From: Bidens hawaiensis
Lineage: Eukaryota; Streptophyta; Magnoliopsida; Asterales; Asteraceae
DNA length: 64,000 nucleotides
Reading direction: 5' to 3'
Assembly: GCA_021521415.1 (NCBI GenBank)
Contig: JAIQDT010003860.1
Span: 62,001 to 126,000 of the forward strand
In this document: positions 22,887-34,749 of the stretch, one piece after another
Numbering within the stretch: the stretch's first letter is position 1
Layout: each line of letters starts with the position of its first letter
The notes under the pieces: model-generated
Told to the model about the DNA's origin: nothing
Seen by the model: only the letters and a program-made list of their open reading frames with translations
Database searches by the model: none
Program-made: the position numbers and the translations under genes

Positions 22887-24074
22887 TCACGCGTTTCCTC
22901 TTCCTTCCCTCACTGCCACGGCTTCTCTACACTCCCTAGCTATGTGACCTGACTTACCACACCTATAACACTTCTGGTCCTCGGTGCATTCACGGGAGAG
23001 GTGCCCCTCCCTCCCACATCGGTAGCACTGGTTTGGACCAGCCTTGCATTCCCCCAAGTGCATCTTTCCACACACCTTACATGCTCCACTCCCTGCCATC
23101 TTCTGTGTCCTTCTCCCTGCATGTTCCACGATATCCCCAGCTCTTTTAGTTCCTTTCCCTTTTCCCTCATCTTCCACTCCCACATCATCCGCCGCCAGAT
23201 CATCATAGACTATCTCCGCCAACTCGACCGCAGACTCAAAGGTAACAGGTTTGTTGGCCCTGACCAACATGCGGACCTTCTGGGGAAGTCCTCTAACGTA
23301 GCACTTGATCCGTTTCGCCTCGGTGTTCACCATGTCAGGTACCAACCTAGACATGCGGTTGAATTCAGTGGTGTACTCACGATGTGTCATCTTGTCCGCC
23401 TTTAGATTCAGAAACTTCATCTCGGCCCTCTCAACCTCAGCATCAGCACAGAACCTTTTCATCACTAACTCCTTAAGGTCATCCCACCTCATGGCCTTAA
23501 TCTCCTCTCGGGTCTTCCTTTGTTCGACCGTTTCCCACCAGTACATGGCCTCATCTTCAAATGACTGAGTGGCATAACCCACTGCTTGGTCAGGACGACA
23601 CTCGCTAATGCGGATAACCTTATCCATGGCGGTTATCCACTGAAGGGTAGCGATTGCGTCTCCCAAACCAGTCAACTTAGGCGGGTCACAACCTTTGAAG
23701 GACTTATAGTTGCAACCGCCTCGGCCCCTCTTCCTTTCATCATCTTTCACAGACTTTACCTCACTCGAGTTATCCCTTTCCCTCTCGTCATTCTTTCTAT
23801 TATTACCACCTGCCCCTTCAACGGTTCGTTCACGGCTTCCAGCAGACCCTTCGGGATTCAGGTTCTTCACAGCAGCAACTACAGCTTGAACAATGGCTGC
23901 TTGAACTGCAGGGCTAAGTTGAACTTCTTCGTTGTTGTTCTGGTCTCCTCCAGCTGCGCTTCCTTCATCTTCGGTGTGGGAAGCTTCTTCCACCGAGGGT
24001 TGCCGGACAAGACGAGGCCTGCCACGACGCCCAGTGCGACCCCCAGTTTCAACAAATTCTCCAGCTCCAGCCAT
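22887..24074 (-). CDS. Gag protein of the gag-only element (395 aa)
   Basis: Ty3/gypsy-type gag, the RNA-binding shell protein. The retrotransposon gag domain spans about residues 140-290 ([10 protein letters not shown], then [33 protein letters not shown] and [11 protein letters not shown]). The C terminus has a degenerate finger ([12 protein letters not shown]) and two standard CCHC knuckles ([14 protein letters not shown] and [14 protein letters not shown]). The N terminus is basic ([12 protein letters not shown]). The frame is intact from ATG to stop. The ATG lies about 400 nt after the PBS and the stop about 305 nt before the purine tract. No pol follows, and the space left is too small for one. 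Intact coding with no enzymes suggests that gag is selected or simply that the copy is young. Confidence 0.93.
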   Translation of the reverse strand: MAGAGEFVETGGRTGRRGRPRLVRQPSVEEASHTEDEGSAAGGDQNNNEEVQLSPAVQAAIVQAVVAAVKNLNPEGSAGSRERTVEGAGGNNRKNDERERDNSSEVKSVKDDERKRGRGGCNYKSFKGCDPPKLTGLGDAIATLQWITAMDKVIRISECRPDQAVGYATQSFEDEAMYWWETVEQRKTREEIKAMRWDDLKELVMKRFCADAEVERAEMKFLNLKADKMTHREYTTEFNRMSRLVPDMVNTEAKRIKCYVRGLPQKVRMLVRANKPVTFESAVELAEIVYDDLAADDVGVEDEGKGKGTKRAGDIVEHAGRRTQKMAGSGACKVCGKMHLGECKAGPNQCYRCGREGHLSRECTEDQKCYRCGKSGHIARECREAVAVREGRGNA

Positions 24075-24460
24075 CGTAATCTAAAAGGGAAAACACAAAC
24101 ATCATCACTCAAGGATCTATCTAGTACAAGGATAGTAAGGCTAACAGGTAATAACAGTGGCCAGTTGCGATTAGCTGATCACGTTACTTTCCGTGTCATA
24201 TACACTTCCCTTTATGAGTCTATTTGTGCTGGTTCTACTTAAGCAGTTTGTCAATTTAAACAGTCAATTATTCCTATCCCTATCGTTCACATATCTTTCT
24301 TTTCTCATTAACATATATCATTTAATCATACACCTTACCTTTACTGATCTTGCTTGAGCGACACATGGCATTCTTGAACTGGCATCTTCTTTCCTTTCTT
24401 ACTTAAATCCCATTTTCTGTTCGAGTCTAAGCATGTAGGATGCTTAAATCTCTCGAACTT

Positions 24461-24474
24461 ATGCTCTGATACCA
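24461..24474 (-). other. Primer binding site of the gag-only element
   Basis: The minus strand reads TGGTATCAGAGCAT three bases inside the 5' LTR, matching the 3' end of initiator Met tRNA. Confidence 0.9.
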
Positions 24475-24903
24475 ACTTGTAAGGCCCCGTTACCGGAAGC
24501 CCTACTTTCGCGTCGGATTTACTCATAAACACAGTTCTTCAAATCAGAGTTTATTAAAACTTTTCGCGGAATATAAAACATCAATCATTTGTTACAAATC
24601 ATTCAATCTTTTCTTTGATACCATAACACAAAACTTTATATTTAAAACATCTTTACTTCTTTCTTCAGATGCCAGCCGTTCAATCCATGCCGTGTGTCAT
24701 CCTCATGCTAACTCTATAATCAGCTCACCTGCGTGCATACTAAAAGTCAGCTACGCTGAGTGAGTTCTAGTTAATCAAGCAACTTATCATACAACCACTT
24801 CATACAATATATATATACGTATCCGAAGACACATAGTCCACTGTCTAACATGCCACTGTTTAACCACTTAATTACCCCTACAGCTTAGCCACTTAATTAC
24901 AAC

Positions 24904-25163
24904 GGCACGTATAGGCTTTCCCTATCACGCACTCACGCTATGCCACTTAATAACGAAGGCACGTATAGGCTTTCCCTATCACGCACTCACGCTATGCCAC
25001 TTAATAGCGAAGGCACGTATAGGCTTTCCCTATCACGCACTCACGCTATGCCACTTAATAACGAAGGCACGTATAGGCTTTCCCTATCACGCACTCACGC
25101 TATGCCACTTAATAACGAAGGCACGTATAGGCTTTCCCTATCACGCACTCACGCTATGCCACT
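24904..25163. repeat. 54-bp tandem repeat, 5 copies, in the 5' LTR
   Basis: The same array as at 20872-21130, with the same copy number and the same sequence variants. Confidence 0.95.
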
Positions 25164-25702
25164 AACACCCTTACTAGACTCCTGCTACCTCTAACACACT
25201 CTACCTCAACCTGCCTTGGTCACACTCATATTAGTTTAGTATTTACGTAGTGAACAAGTCACATCACATCATTCATACACACTATCAACCACTTGGCAAT
25301 CGCTATCCTTGGCGATACGTGCAATATCCGAAGATCGTTCACGTACCGACAAGCATTATAAATATATACCTCATATAACATCTATAGCATACACTTACCA
25401 CTTAAAGTAAGTGGATTCACACTTCACATCGAGTATGCACACAGCCCCGAAAACATAACAAGGAAATGGGGCTAGAAACTCACCTGAATACGGTTACGTT
25501 CTCCGTTGATTGTAATTCCTTTCTTTAACTGGGCTCGGCTAACTGTATAATATTTACACATATCAATTAACTACTACTACTCGTTTTCGATAACTGCCTT
25601 AACACATTTTCCAGTAGGTTATTAATTCATTTTATAAACGAACTTCGCTTCAGGCGAAGTTAAACCTTAGGCGAACTCGGAAACAGCTTGGTTCTGGCTT
25701 GA

Positions 25703-25880
25703 TTCGATCGAATAGGAACACGTTCGATCGAATAGGAACACGTTCGATCGAATAGGAACACGTTCGATCAAACAGGAACACGTTCGATCGAATAGGAACA
25801 CGTTCGATCAAACAGGAACACGTTCGATCGAATACAACACTCATTCGATCGAATACAAAACTCATTCGATCGAATGAGTT
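25703..25880. repeat. 20-bp TTCGATCGAA tandem repeats in the 5' LTR
   Basis: Same array as in the other LTR with one unit fewer. This is the only length difference of note between the LTRs. Confidence 0.95.
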
Positions 25881-26400
25881 GGAGACTATTCGGTTGCTTC
25901 CCTATTCGGTCGACTGGACTTGTTCGATCTACGCATTCGATCGAATGGACTGATTCGATCGACTGGTTCGATCGAATGAGTCTGATTCGACTCCTTCAAG
26001 CTGGGCGACGGAGAAACCCACGGGTTTTCCAGATTTTCCAGATTTTTGACCCAAAATCGAAGTTTTTGACATGGAAATGCTCGGGATTGAAAGGGCTATC
26101 GATTCCTTGTACTTTTAAACACAAAAGCTTGCATTTTGACATCAAAACAAGGCGGTTTTTGACCCGAAAACTCAAGTTACGAAAATAGGGAGTTTTTGCT
26201 CGATTTGAGCTCGAAAATGGTTATGAAAACGGATGATTTTCGAGAGGGACTTACCAAAAACGATTAGGAACTAGATTGTGGACTCGGATTTGTGATTTGA
26301 GAACTTTCTCTCTCTAGCTTCTCTCTCTAGAAATGAGAGTGTTTGGGTGGGTGTAAGTGAAGGAAGATGGTGAAAATGGTGGAAGCGTCAAGAACTTTCG

Positions 26401-26408
26401 TTTATATA
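26401..26408 (-). promoter_or_regulatory. TATA box in the 5' LTR
   Basis: TATATAAA on the minus strand, about 170 bases into the LTR. The same octamer is present in the 3' LTR (around 22390). From the 3' LTR it would drive transcription towards the last part of the split AIM24 gene. Confidence 0.6.
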
Positions 26409-27786
26409 CTACGAGTTTGGTTAGGCTCGGGTTGGCTTCCTACGGGTCGAGACAGGCCGAGTTCATAAAATAACTAAGCCCAAGACCCGTTCCTTACTCG
26501 ACATTAAATAACTAAAACGTGAAATTACTAAACATAACTTTCTTTTATTTATCAAAATAAAAAAATTTCGGGATGTTACACGTTAACATTGCTGTTACTA
26601 GATTCTCTCCCTATAAAAAATCAGTATTAAATAACAATTTTAGAAAGCAATAAAAATTAAGTAAAAATAATTTATCATGCCACCAAATAATAAGAAAGTT
26701 ACCCCAAAGACCACTCTTCTCATTGGACCGTTATATTTTACTTGCACGTTAACTGTAGATGGCACGGCAATAATGCTAGACATGTCAACCGAAAGTGTCT
26801 CACCCACCTCAAGATTTTTCTGCACCACTAAAGAAAGATAAAAAAAAGTTAAATAGACCCAATTAAGCAGTAGCGTTTGAAAAAAAGAAACAAAACAGTA
26901 AGTCATAAACAGCATACCGGATCCACCCCCGATTATGAATGCCAAGCCTTGGCCAGATAGCTTTTGTCTCAAGAAACCCTACATGCACCATTTGGATTAT
27001 CATCACTTGTCTGGCAAGAAAACATTGCTTAGGGAACAAAATCAAGATGCTACCTCTATCCCGGGTATAACATTACGGGCTCTTTTATCAAAAGTATTGC
27101 TGACCTTCACATCACCCATGGAGCAAAGGAATGCATCTGGCTACAATATATAGTATCAAAAGAGTCATAGAGAGAAATAAAATATGTTATCAATAAAGGG
27201 AAAAAAGTGATGAACTAAATACCTGACACAAAATTTCACCACCAAACTTGGCTAAGTCAATCTGCAGCATTTAAAGTAAAATTGAAGTATGTAACATGCC
27301 AACTTAATTAACTAACAAAAGAATAATACAAACCGGTAGAATCCTTGCTAGAGACGGTGCAGCAATGCCAACAAATCCATCAGCAGAACTGGTATTTAGA
27401 AAAAGCGTGCTGGTTACATTCTTGCCAAAAAGCCACTGCCACATTCCCGCCTCATTTTCTGGGGCATAAACATTTTCCATTTGGGTGGAACCCGACATGT
27501 AGCACATGCAACCTGCAAAGAATTCACACAATATTAGAGTTTGTATTCTAATAATATTAGAATTCATTGATTTACCTGGCCTTGCACTGACTTTCTCTTC
27601 TGGCTTCAGCATTATCTGGCATGGACAATCAAAATCAAAGGGTTGTTATGACTTGGGAGGGGGGTTGTTTTGGTAAAAGTAAAAGTTCTTTGGAAAGATA
27701 TAAATCTATAATTGCACAATAAATACCTGAACAATCTGAGCCTCACCGCCAAATATCTGGAAAGGCGTTACATCTTCTTGCTGACT

Positions 27787-29970
27787 CTATTTAAAGTTAA
27801 CTCCATTAATCAAGTTATTAACAAAAAAAAAATAATATATAGTTGTTACTTGCTAGAAGTTTCAAATGCTAAAACTGTATTCTAGTAAACATATATACAA
27901 GCAAAAACTAGAAGCAGTCACCCTACATTAATATTTGACCAATAGTTTACAACCCTTACTTTACGGGTAAAAGTCTCCTTGAAGACACCAATATATCGGT
28001 TATAGGAAATACCATGAAGAAAAGTTATTTCCATTGCATATTCTTAACTGAGAGTTGCAACCCTACATTTGGATATCACTATCTAACATAATGCTTAAAA
28101 CTCTTTCTTAATATATCAAAACTGAAACAGAAAACAAACCATTTATGAGAAATACATTGTTTCAATCCCTTTTAGACTCTTACTTCCATGGCTGTGAAAA
28201 AATATCTTTTTTTCAACTAGTATGCCGGAAAATGATAACTATTCTAACAGCCAATCATATAAAAGGCAAATCAATGAAGCCAACAGTAAAGTATTTTAGG
28301 ACGATCTTCACTTTGCTAATGCATCATTACCATACTAAGTTATAGCCTCATCGAATTCTTCCACATACCATAGAAAATAGAAATGTTATCATTATTCTGA
28401 TGGCATGATTGAATGTCTTTAAGGAAAGACAGTTACACTAAACAACATAAAGAAAAAAAATTCTCTTCATCCTTTCACTTCAAGGAAACACATTTACAGT
28501 AACTACTAACTAGCACAACATAGAAACTCTTTCATGATTCAAATTCAAATAAGAATAAAGAAAAGAGAATAACTGAAATGAACTGAAATATCCTTACTTA
28601 TGTGACTATAAAAGTAAGATTCATTCAAACTTGTTTACATAAGAAACTGATGCATACACTCGCAGACCACATTCCACACCAAGTACTGAATAATTATCAG
28701 AAGCCAACAGTCAAGTAGTAAATTAATTCAACATAGCTCAGCTTTTGATAATACAAGCTACTGATATGGCCTCCTTAGAAGCCTACTTAGCATTATGAAT
28801 ACACAAAATCTCAAAGCTACCACTTCTTAGGAAATTAGTTCGCATTATGTCATTTGAAAATATCACTTGCTGGTGATCAATTGAAGAACAGTTATAAGAT
28901 GAAATCAACATCTTACATTGTATAGCACTTAATGTTCGGATTGGTGAAGCCTTTTGGGTTTACTTGTGTTCGGGTGGCAAGAAGGGCTATTGGGGCTGAT
29001 TTGTTATTAGGCCCGTATTTGGTTTTCTTAGCCACCAACTTACAAAACCTAATCCTTGTTTATTTATATTCCTGTATTCTGCAACTGTAATCTTGTACTG
29101 AGAAATAACAATGAATAAACCCTAGTTGCAGCTGTGGACATAGGTCACCTTGACCGAACCACGTAGCTTCTTGTGCCGTTTATTTTCTGTTTTCTTTTGT
29201 GGTCGGTGTTTGTCTAATCAGTTAATGCGGAAAATATCGGATATCGCTCAAGGACCGATATATGAGATATCGGTTATTGCGGTGAGATATCGGTGGGTTA
29301 TCGGCAATTTTAATATCATGTAAAATTAATATATATACCAATTTACCACTAACAATTTAGTATACTCTCCTACCACTTAACAACTTAACCTTTTGCAACT
29401 TGCCAAACACTAACAATCATAGCAAGTAGGAATTGATTAAGACTTAAAAAGACTAACATTGAACACTAAAAATTGATAATTAAGACTTAAAACACTGATA
29501 TCGGAATATCGGTGATATATTGGTCCAATATCGGTCAATATCACCAATATTATCGGTACTAATACTCTGACCGATATTTTACTAAGGGACTGATAACCGA
29601 CATATATCGACTGCATAGGTGTTTGTGTTTCCACTGTGTATCGACTCTGATCGATACCTAACAACACTTCGACCTAGCTTCCCTCAATTTTCTTTCTATA
29701 GCTCGGCTTTAGCTAACTAATTGAGGACTCAAGTTCATGGCTCATGACCTGATGAGTGAAAACCTACGGCTATCAGGCATCAGTCTCCAAATCAAGTACA
29801 ATTATTCAACTAATGACCTAAAAATCACGGCGATTGAGTTGTGAAATTCGAATTAATCAGGTTTTCATCCAATTCAGATGCGTAAATACACATATAAGCT
29901 AAATAATAAGCTCACAGCAAATCAAAATCAAAACAAAGCGTTGGAGCTGAAATTAGGTAGGTAGGTATAC
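27787..29970 (-). other. Intron 1 of the AIM24-family gene
   Basis: A 2.2-kb intron. Positions about 29220-29620 are dense in ATATCGG / CCGATAT motifs in both orientations. Otherwise nothing recognisable. Confidence 0.7.
29220..29620. repeat. GATATCGGT-rich degenerate repeat
   Basis: More than a dozen ATATCGG or CCGATAT motifs in about 400 bases, arranged in both orientations and separated by AT-rich DNA. No inverted terminal repeats or coding potential were found. Confidence 0.7.
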
Positions 29971-30224
29971 CTGATAAACAAACGGCTGAAACGGCGTTGA
30001 AAAGAACGGAGCTGCCATGATCAAATAATACCAGTGAAATCAAAACCCTAGGGAATAATAATCAATCTCAGATTGTTGACTGTTGGATCGATTGATCAAT
30101 TATTATTGTCATTATTTTGGATTTGATCAATTCCTGAAACTATGAGAGAGGGTGTTTAAAGCTTATATAAGCTAATTTGAATTTAATCATGCTTATAGCT
30201 AGTTTTTTTTATAAAATAAGCTTA

Positions 30225-30627
30225 GAGAGTGTTTGGGATTGAGTTTGAAAAATGCTTATTTGCTTATTGGTTTTTTTAATAAGCCAATAAGTAAAAAAGG
30301 TGTTTGGCAAATGTAAAAGCATTTTTTGTTTTGGCTTTTTGATAGGCTTGAAAAAGCATTTTTCCAAAAGCTCTAATTTGGGGCTTTTCAAAAATGCTTT
30401 TGGTTTTTTGATTGGATTTTTACTAATCTATCTACCCTTTACCCTTTTTGATCATTTTATGTAAATAAGCTAAGCCAAACATTTTTTAAAAAGCGCTTAT
30501 GGTTTTTCCAACCACATAAGCTAATCCAAACACTTTTTTAAAAACTGTTTTTCAAAAAGCCATAAACCAATAAGCACTTTTGACAAAAAACACTTTTAGA
30601 GTTAAATAAGCAATCCCAAACATCCTC
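30225..30627. mobile_element. Harbinger/Tourist-like MITE
   Basis: 403 bp with inverted ends GAGAGTGTTTGGGATTG and GAGGATGTTTGGGATTG, flanked by TTA on both sides (30222-30224 and 30628-30630). A TTA target duplication fits PIF/Harbinger MITEs. The interior (AAGCTTATT, GGTTTTT) folds back on itself. It lies just upstream of the AIM24 gene. Confidence 0.75.
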
Positions 30628-30630
30628 TTA

Positions 30631-30962
30631 GTTTGGTGTTTGTTATAGCTTTTTAAGCTTATGCTTATAAACTTATATAAGCTAATTTGAATATGGTTTT
30701 TTAGCTTATTTGAAGAAGCTTATTTGTGTTAGGGTGTAAATTACTCATTTGTCCTCAAATTATGGTAGATTAATAATTATTAAAACAACTTACTACTATA
30801 ACAAATTAAAGAATGGTGGATTTAACAACTTATTATCAACTTGTAGAATATAAGCTAATCCAAACACTTAAAAGAAGCTTACCAAATAATAGAAAATAAG
30901 CTATAAGCCACTTTAAAATATAAACATAAGCCAAAAAATAAAAGCTAGGCCAAACACCCCGT
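30631..30962. repeat. Second MITE-like fold-back sequence
   Basis: Ends resemble each other in inverted orientation (TTTGGTGTTTGTTATAGCTT and GGGGTGTTTGGCCTAGCTTT). A related fragment at 30148-30210 suggests the 30225 element may have landed inside a similar one. Exact ends are uncertain. Confidence 0.5.
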
Positions 30963-31092
30963 GAAACACTTCACTTGGGTGTTAGTTGAAAGGTATTACT
31001 GTCATTTTACTTTCTTGTGAAGTTCCAACTTGGAGACTACTACAACTATGGCCGGCAGTTCGTGTCTTGACGCGTTTAAAAGGTTAGAGTCA

Positions 31093-31907
31093 CAGTGGCG
31101 GATCCAAAAGTTTAACTCAGTGGGGGGCAAAAAATAATCAGTAAAATTAAACTACATGAAAATGTAAATACATACTTCATTAAATATTGCGTCGCAAAAT
31201 ACCTATTACAATTGTCCTCTACGTGATCTTTTAAAAACGATCAATTGCAGCTTTATTCGTAACACTTTTGAATACTTTTTTTGATGCTACAAATTACACA
31301 AGCTTCGTATTGAAAATTGCACACAATATCATTAACTTCAACGAATAAAACTTAAACAATAAGTCATGCCGAATGAAAGCCGTCATGTTTTGAAATAACT
31401 TTGTGTTAATCTCGTTTAAACGCTCACCAAACTCTTGAATTAGCATATTGACAATTCTATTAGAACTATTAAAATTATACTAATGTTGATTGTTGATATT
31501 ATATCTTTGCCTTTTACATGTGACCTCTATCATTGATACAACTTTCTTTTGGAACAATATTCACTTTAAAAAACTCAAATCTCATAAATAAAAAAATAAA
31601 ATGACATAAATATAAATAATCGTGTTCTTTGTTTCATCAAGCATTAGTTTTTTGTTCTCTTTCTTTTAATCGATCATTAACAAACCGGAATACACGTGGC
31701 TAGGCTTTTAAATCTTGTTCATTGGGTTGAAACTTGAAAGGTTGTAGAGCATGAGTGCCTAATAAAAATAAAAGAAAGGGGGCCTAAATTGGTTTTAACC
31801 AACTTTACACTATAAAATTCTATTAAATACACTGACTCATAAGAATCTGAGTGGGGGCTAATACCCCCCCCCCCCCCTTCTTTGAAGATAACCTCCATCC
31901 GCCACTG
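31093..31907. mobile_element. hAT-like non-autonomous element
   Basis: Inverted ends CAGTGGCGGATCC and CAGTGGCGGATGG, typical of plant hAT-type elements, bound 815 bp of AT-rich DNA. The flanks GTTAGAGT and GTTAAAGA could be a decayed 8-bp target duplication. A run of 14 C lies near the right end. No transposase remnant was recognised. Confidence 0.65.
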
Positions 31908-33059
31908 GTTAAAGACGGCGTGATGAACACAAGTACCAAAAATGAAAACGACCACTTTGGTGGTTTAAGCGTGGCATTTATATGTTTTATGTACCAAGAA
32001 GAATAAATGATGTTTTGTAGCTTCCTAATTTTAAATATTTTTACAGAGTATAGAATTGCATAACGTATTTTTTTTTTTTTGGCTAAACAGGTCTTATTGT
32101 GTCTAAACTAGTGCTCAATTTGCCAGCCCTTGCTGCAACTTCAGTCGGGTTTATTTTTGGTTGATTCTTTTAACGAAAAACAAGAAAAGAAAATGTAGTA
32201 CCCATGTGCATGGTTGTAAAAATCGCGCGTAGTCGCTTATTAATCCCTGATGAATCATTAGTCAGTATTCCACTGAATAGTTACCGACTAATTGCTATTT
32301 GGTCAAGATCAGTCATATTATATAAATTCCAATCCGATTAATTCACTACTGATCCTGATTTATCGTTATTCCCTCTCCAACTGTTTAACTAGCATATAGT
32401 GAGTTTACTCAACAAAAAATAAGAGCTTTAGTTTCGGCTCATCGGGATAGGGATAGGAAAAAAAATCACTTTTCGTCGTTTGTGGATCACTCGAATAGAT
32501 GCAGCAATTCGTGAAAGGAGGGCATGCTACAACACGAACTTATAACTGGTATATGAGGGATTGCTATCCTGTTTACACCAAATATAAGCCAACCCATACA
32601 TAATAAGCTCCACAATATTACAACAGATAAGAGATACTCTGCGTAATTATATAACTTTTTTTAACAACGTTTGGAACTAAATTCAATATCCAGTGAACCT
32701 TCCTGAAACGAGATGTCAACTGTCGATACTAATTTTGTCGCTCCATTTCTGACTAACCTAGGAACACCAATCCCACTACTGTGGGAAAACTCCACTGAGT
32801 CAGATTTCGAACCTAAAACCATAAATATTTCGAACTTTAACCATTACCCACACGTCGTTAGACCAGAAAGCCAATTTTCTAACGCACCCAAGGGACAATT
32901 AATTTTTCTTTTTTATTGTTAATTTTTTTTGGGAACACCACATACCTGCCTAGCCCACCATCATCACCCTGGTGCCGTTAAACCTAGATCACATGAAGCA
33001 CCAAGTCTCTTTCTAACCACTCTACCACCTCTTATCGCCTAAACAAATAAAAAATTTAG
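31908..33059. other. Intergenic DNA, nothing recognised
   Basis: AT-rich with no ORF, RNA gene or repeat that I can support. Confidence 0.5.
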
Positions 33060-33752
33060 GTAACGTTTGGTATGCATGAATGAGAGTCGGAATGGAATAG
33101 ACTATTATGATGGAATGAGAAAAAATGTGTTTGGTTGGTTAATGGAATGGAATCACTCATTACCATGTCCATTCCATTCCCTCCTAAAACACATCAAATT
33201 CATTCCATCCACCCCCTTGTTTTTTTCATTATATCCTTCTTTCACACTATATCACCATCACCACTCTCCCACCACCATTACCTATTGCACTCTCACCACC
33301 CACCACCACCGCCTGTCCACCACCACCACCACTCGCCTCCGCCGCCGCCACCACCCACCCACCTACCAGTGCCGCCCACCACCGCTACCACCAACCATCG
33401 ATCTTGCCCATCACTACCACCGCTGGCCAGACGCTGCTTAGCACCGCCACCACCACCCGCTATTACCACCACCTACCACCACAAACAATCGCTCCCGCCC
33501 ATCGCCACCATCCACCACCACCATTACTACTCACTGCCCACCACCACCTTCCCACCGCCACTCACAACCATTTTTATTTTATTCCGGTTTTCCAGCTTAC
33601 CATAAAATAAAGACTAATAATTCATTTAATTGACACATGGTAACCAAACATGTTAATGGAATGATAATTATTCATTTCATTACCTCGTCCTTTTCATTCC
33701 CTTGCTCATTCCATTTCAACGCACATTTCATTTCTCCATACCAAACATATTA
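33060..33752. mobile_element. Non-autonomous element with a CCACCA-rich core
   Basis: The left end (GTAACGTTTGGTATGCATGA) and the right end read in reverse (ATGTTTGGTATGGAGAAATG) are inverted relatives. Subterminal GGAATGGAAT / ATTCCATTCC motifs occur on both sides. The middle (about 33240-33560) is a CCACCA/CACCAC-rich low-complexity core that gives proline/histidine-rich frames on the plus strand. No target duplication was fixed with confidence. Confidence 0.55.
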
Positions 33753-33811
33753 ATTAATTAATTAGTTAGTTCATAAATAAATAATTAAATTTCCCTGTAT
33801 TCCTTAATTTA

Positions 33812-33925
33812 GTGGGTGTTTGGGATTCCTTATTTTAACTTCGTATAAATTTTCATTAAGTTAATAAGTTATAAAAGTGTAACTTATTAACTTTTCACTC
33901 TCACATCAAAAGCAATCCCAAACAA
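33812..33925. repeat. Small MITE related to the one in the GT47 intron
   Basis: It starts GTGGGTGTTTGGGATTCCTT and ends AAGCAATCCCAAACAAC, like 36349-36528 but shorter. Confidence 0.6.
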
Positions 33926-34372
33926 CTTATTCTTTTTCATACTGTGACTTTGTGAGCTGTATAAAACACGACGCCGACGAATAAACCGTTAGTCCACCTC
34001 TCTTTCTTTCGCCGGATTTAATTTAATTAAACCGACATATTTCAGGCTCCACTTTACCTGAGGTTTGATAATCTCGATCTCAATTTTACTGTACGCATTT
34101 GCTTTAAATAATATGATTAGTTAATCTGTAGCGTATTATGTGATTTCATAACTAGTGTTCTGTTAATATATCATGTTGTAATGAATTCACATATCAATTG
34201 ATGCAAAACAGTAAAACCTATTCCACATGGATTTAGATTGAAGTTAGATCTATGATGGCATGTCAGTTACGTTATATAATTCACTTTCTTTCACCGGATA
34301 TAACATATTATTATTATTATTATATTTGAAACCTAATAGAGCTGGATTATTTGATAATAATATTAATACTAT

Positions 34373-34535
34373 ATACAACAGAAGTGTAATTACAATACAG
34401 TAGTGCAATTATATATACAAGTATACAACATAGTGTAATTATAGTGTACTGATTACACTACGATGTAATTACATAATTACACTACGATGTAATTACATAA
34501 TTACACTACTTGTACGTATAATTACACTACTTGAT
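34373..34535. repeat. AATTACACTAC short tandem repeats
   Basis: TGTAATTACA / AATTACACTAC motifs recur in direct and inverted orientation, including two near-perfect 28-bp units around 34450-34505. Confidence 0.75.
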
Positions 34536-34749
34536 TCATAGCGTTAGCACGCTGTTTTAGTTTGTACGTTAACTTTTAACTTTCCCCATTATTATTATTA
34601 TTATTATCAATCTCAGATTTGAAACCTAATAAGGCTGGATTATTTGGTAATAATAATATATTAAAATTGGATTAATAAAGTTATTTTATACACCTTTAGG
34701 TCTAGCATTTTCCAGTGTTTAGGGGAAGATTTTGAGAAAGGAGTTCATT

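Larger units (their letters stand above)
20446..26580 (-). mobile_element. Gag-only LTR retrotransposon (TR-GAG type), young
   Basis: It has LTRs of 2122 and 2103 bp, ends TGTAA...TTACA on each strand, and a perfect 5-bp target duplication CGTTA (20441-20445 and 26581-26585). A tRNA-iMet PBS and a purine tract put the sense strand on minus. The internal region is only 1910 bp and codes for a Ty3/gypsy-type gag with no protease, RT, RNase H or integrase. That is the layout of terminal-repeat elements with gag (TR-GAG), which depend on another element's pol. The two LTRs differ, as far as I can see by eye, only by one 20-bp tandem unit and one A in a homopolymer, so insertion is very recent. 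Confidence 0.93.
24478..26580 (-). repeat. 5' LTR of the gag-only element
   Basis: 2103 bp. On the minus strand it starts TGTAACATCCCG at 26580 and ends CCTTACA at 24478, next to the PBS. It is the promoter-bearing LTR. Confidence 0.95.
20098..30018 (-). pseudogene. AIM24: AIM24-family gene, exon 9 split by an LTR retrotransposon
   Basis: AIM24-family proteins are implicated in mitochondrial organisation in yeast; the role in plants is poorly known. Ten exons keep frame: 30018-29971, 27786-27727, 27615-27576, 27512-27334, 27261-27223, 27140-27054, 26978-26918, 26827-26703, then exon 9 in two pieces (26610-26581 and 20445-20379), and 20212-20098. Recognisable stretches: MAAPFFSTPFQPFVYQ, DGFVGIAAPSLARILP, GFLRQKLSGQGLAF and TGPGIVFIQS. 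A C-terminal membrane segment (FFFLAYVVVVSSLILTDI) ends the protein. Without the insertion the frame would code for about 281 residues. The element sits between the codons of ...VTAMLT and GPGIVF..., and TAACG (minus strand) is duplicated on either side. Transcripts entering the LTR meet TAA at the 12th codon. All other exons and splice sites look undamaged, so loss is recent or the allele is polymorphic. Confidence 0.9.

Noticed and set aside
20441..26585. The gag-only element as an intronic insertion in the AIM24 gene
   Set aside because: The reading frame runs to the element on both sides with no splice signals at the junction, and joining the halves minus one target duplication keeps frame. 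It is in an exon.
33067..33610. Proline/histidine-rich proteins in overlapping frames
   Set aside because: All frames over the CCACCA core are open by composition. The region has inverted ends of a non-autonomous element.
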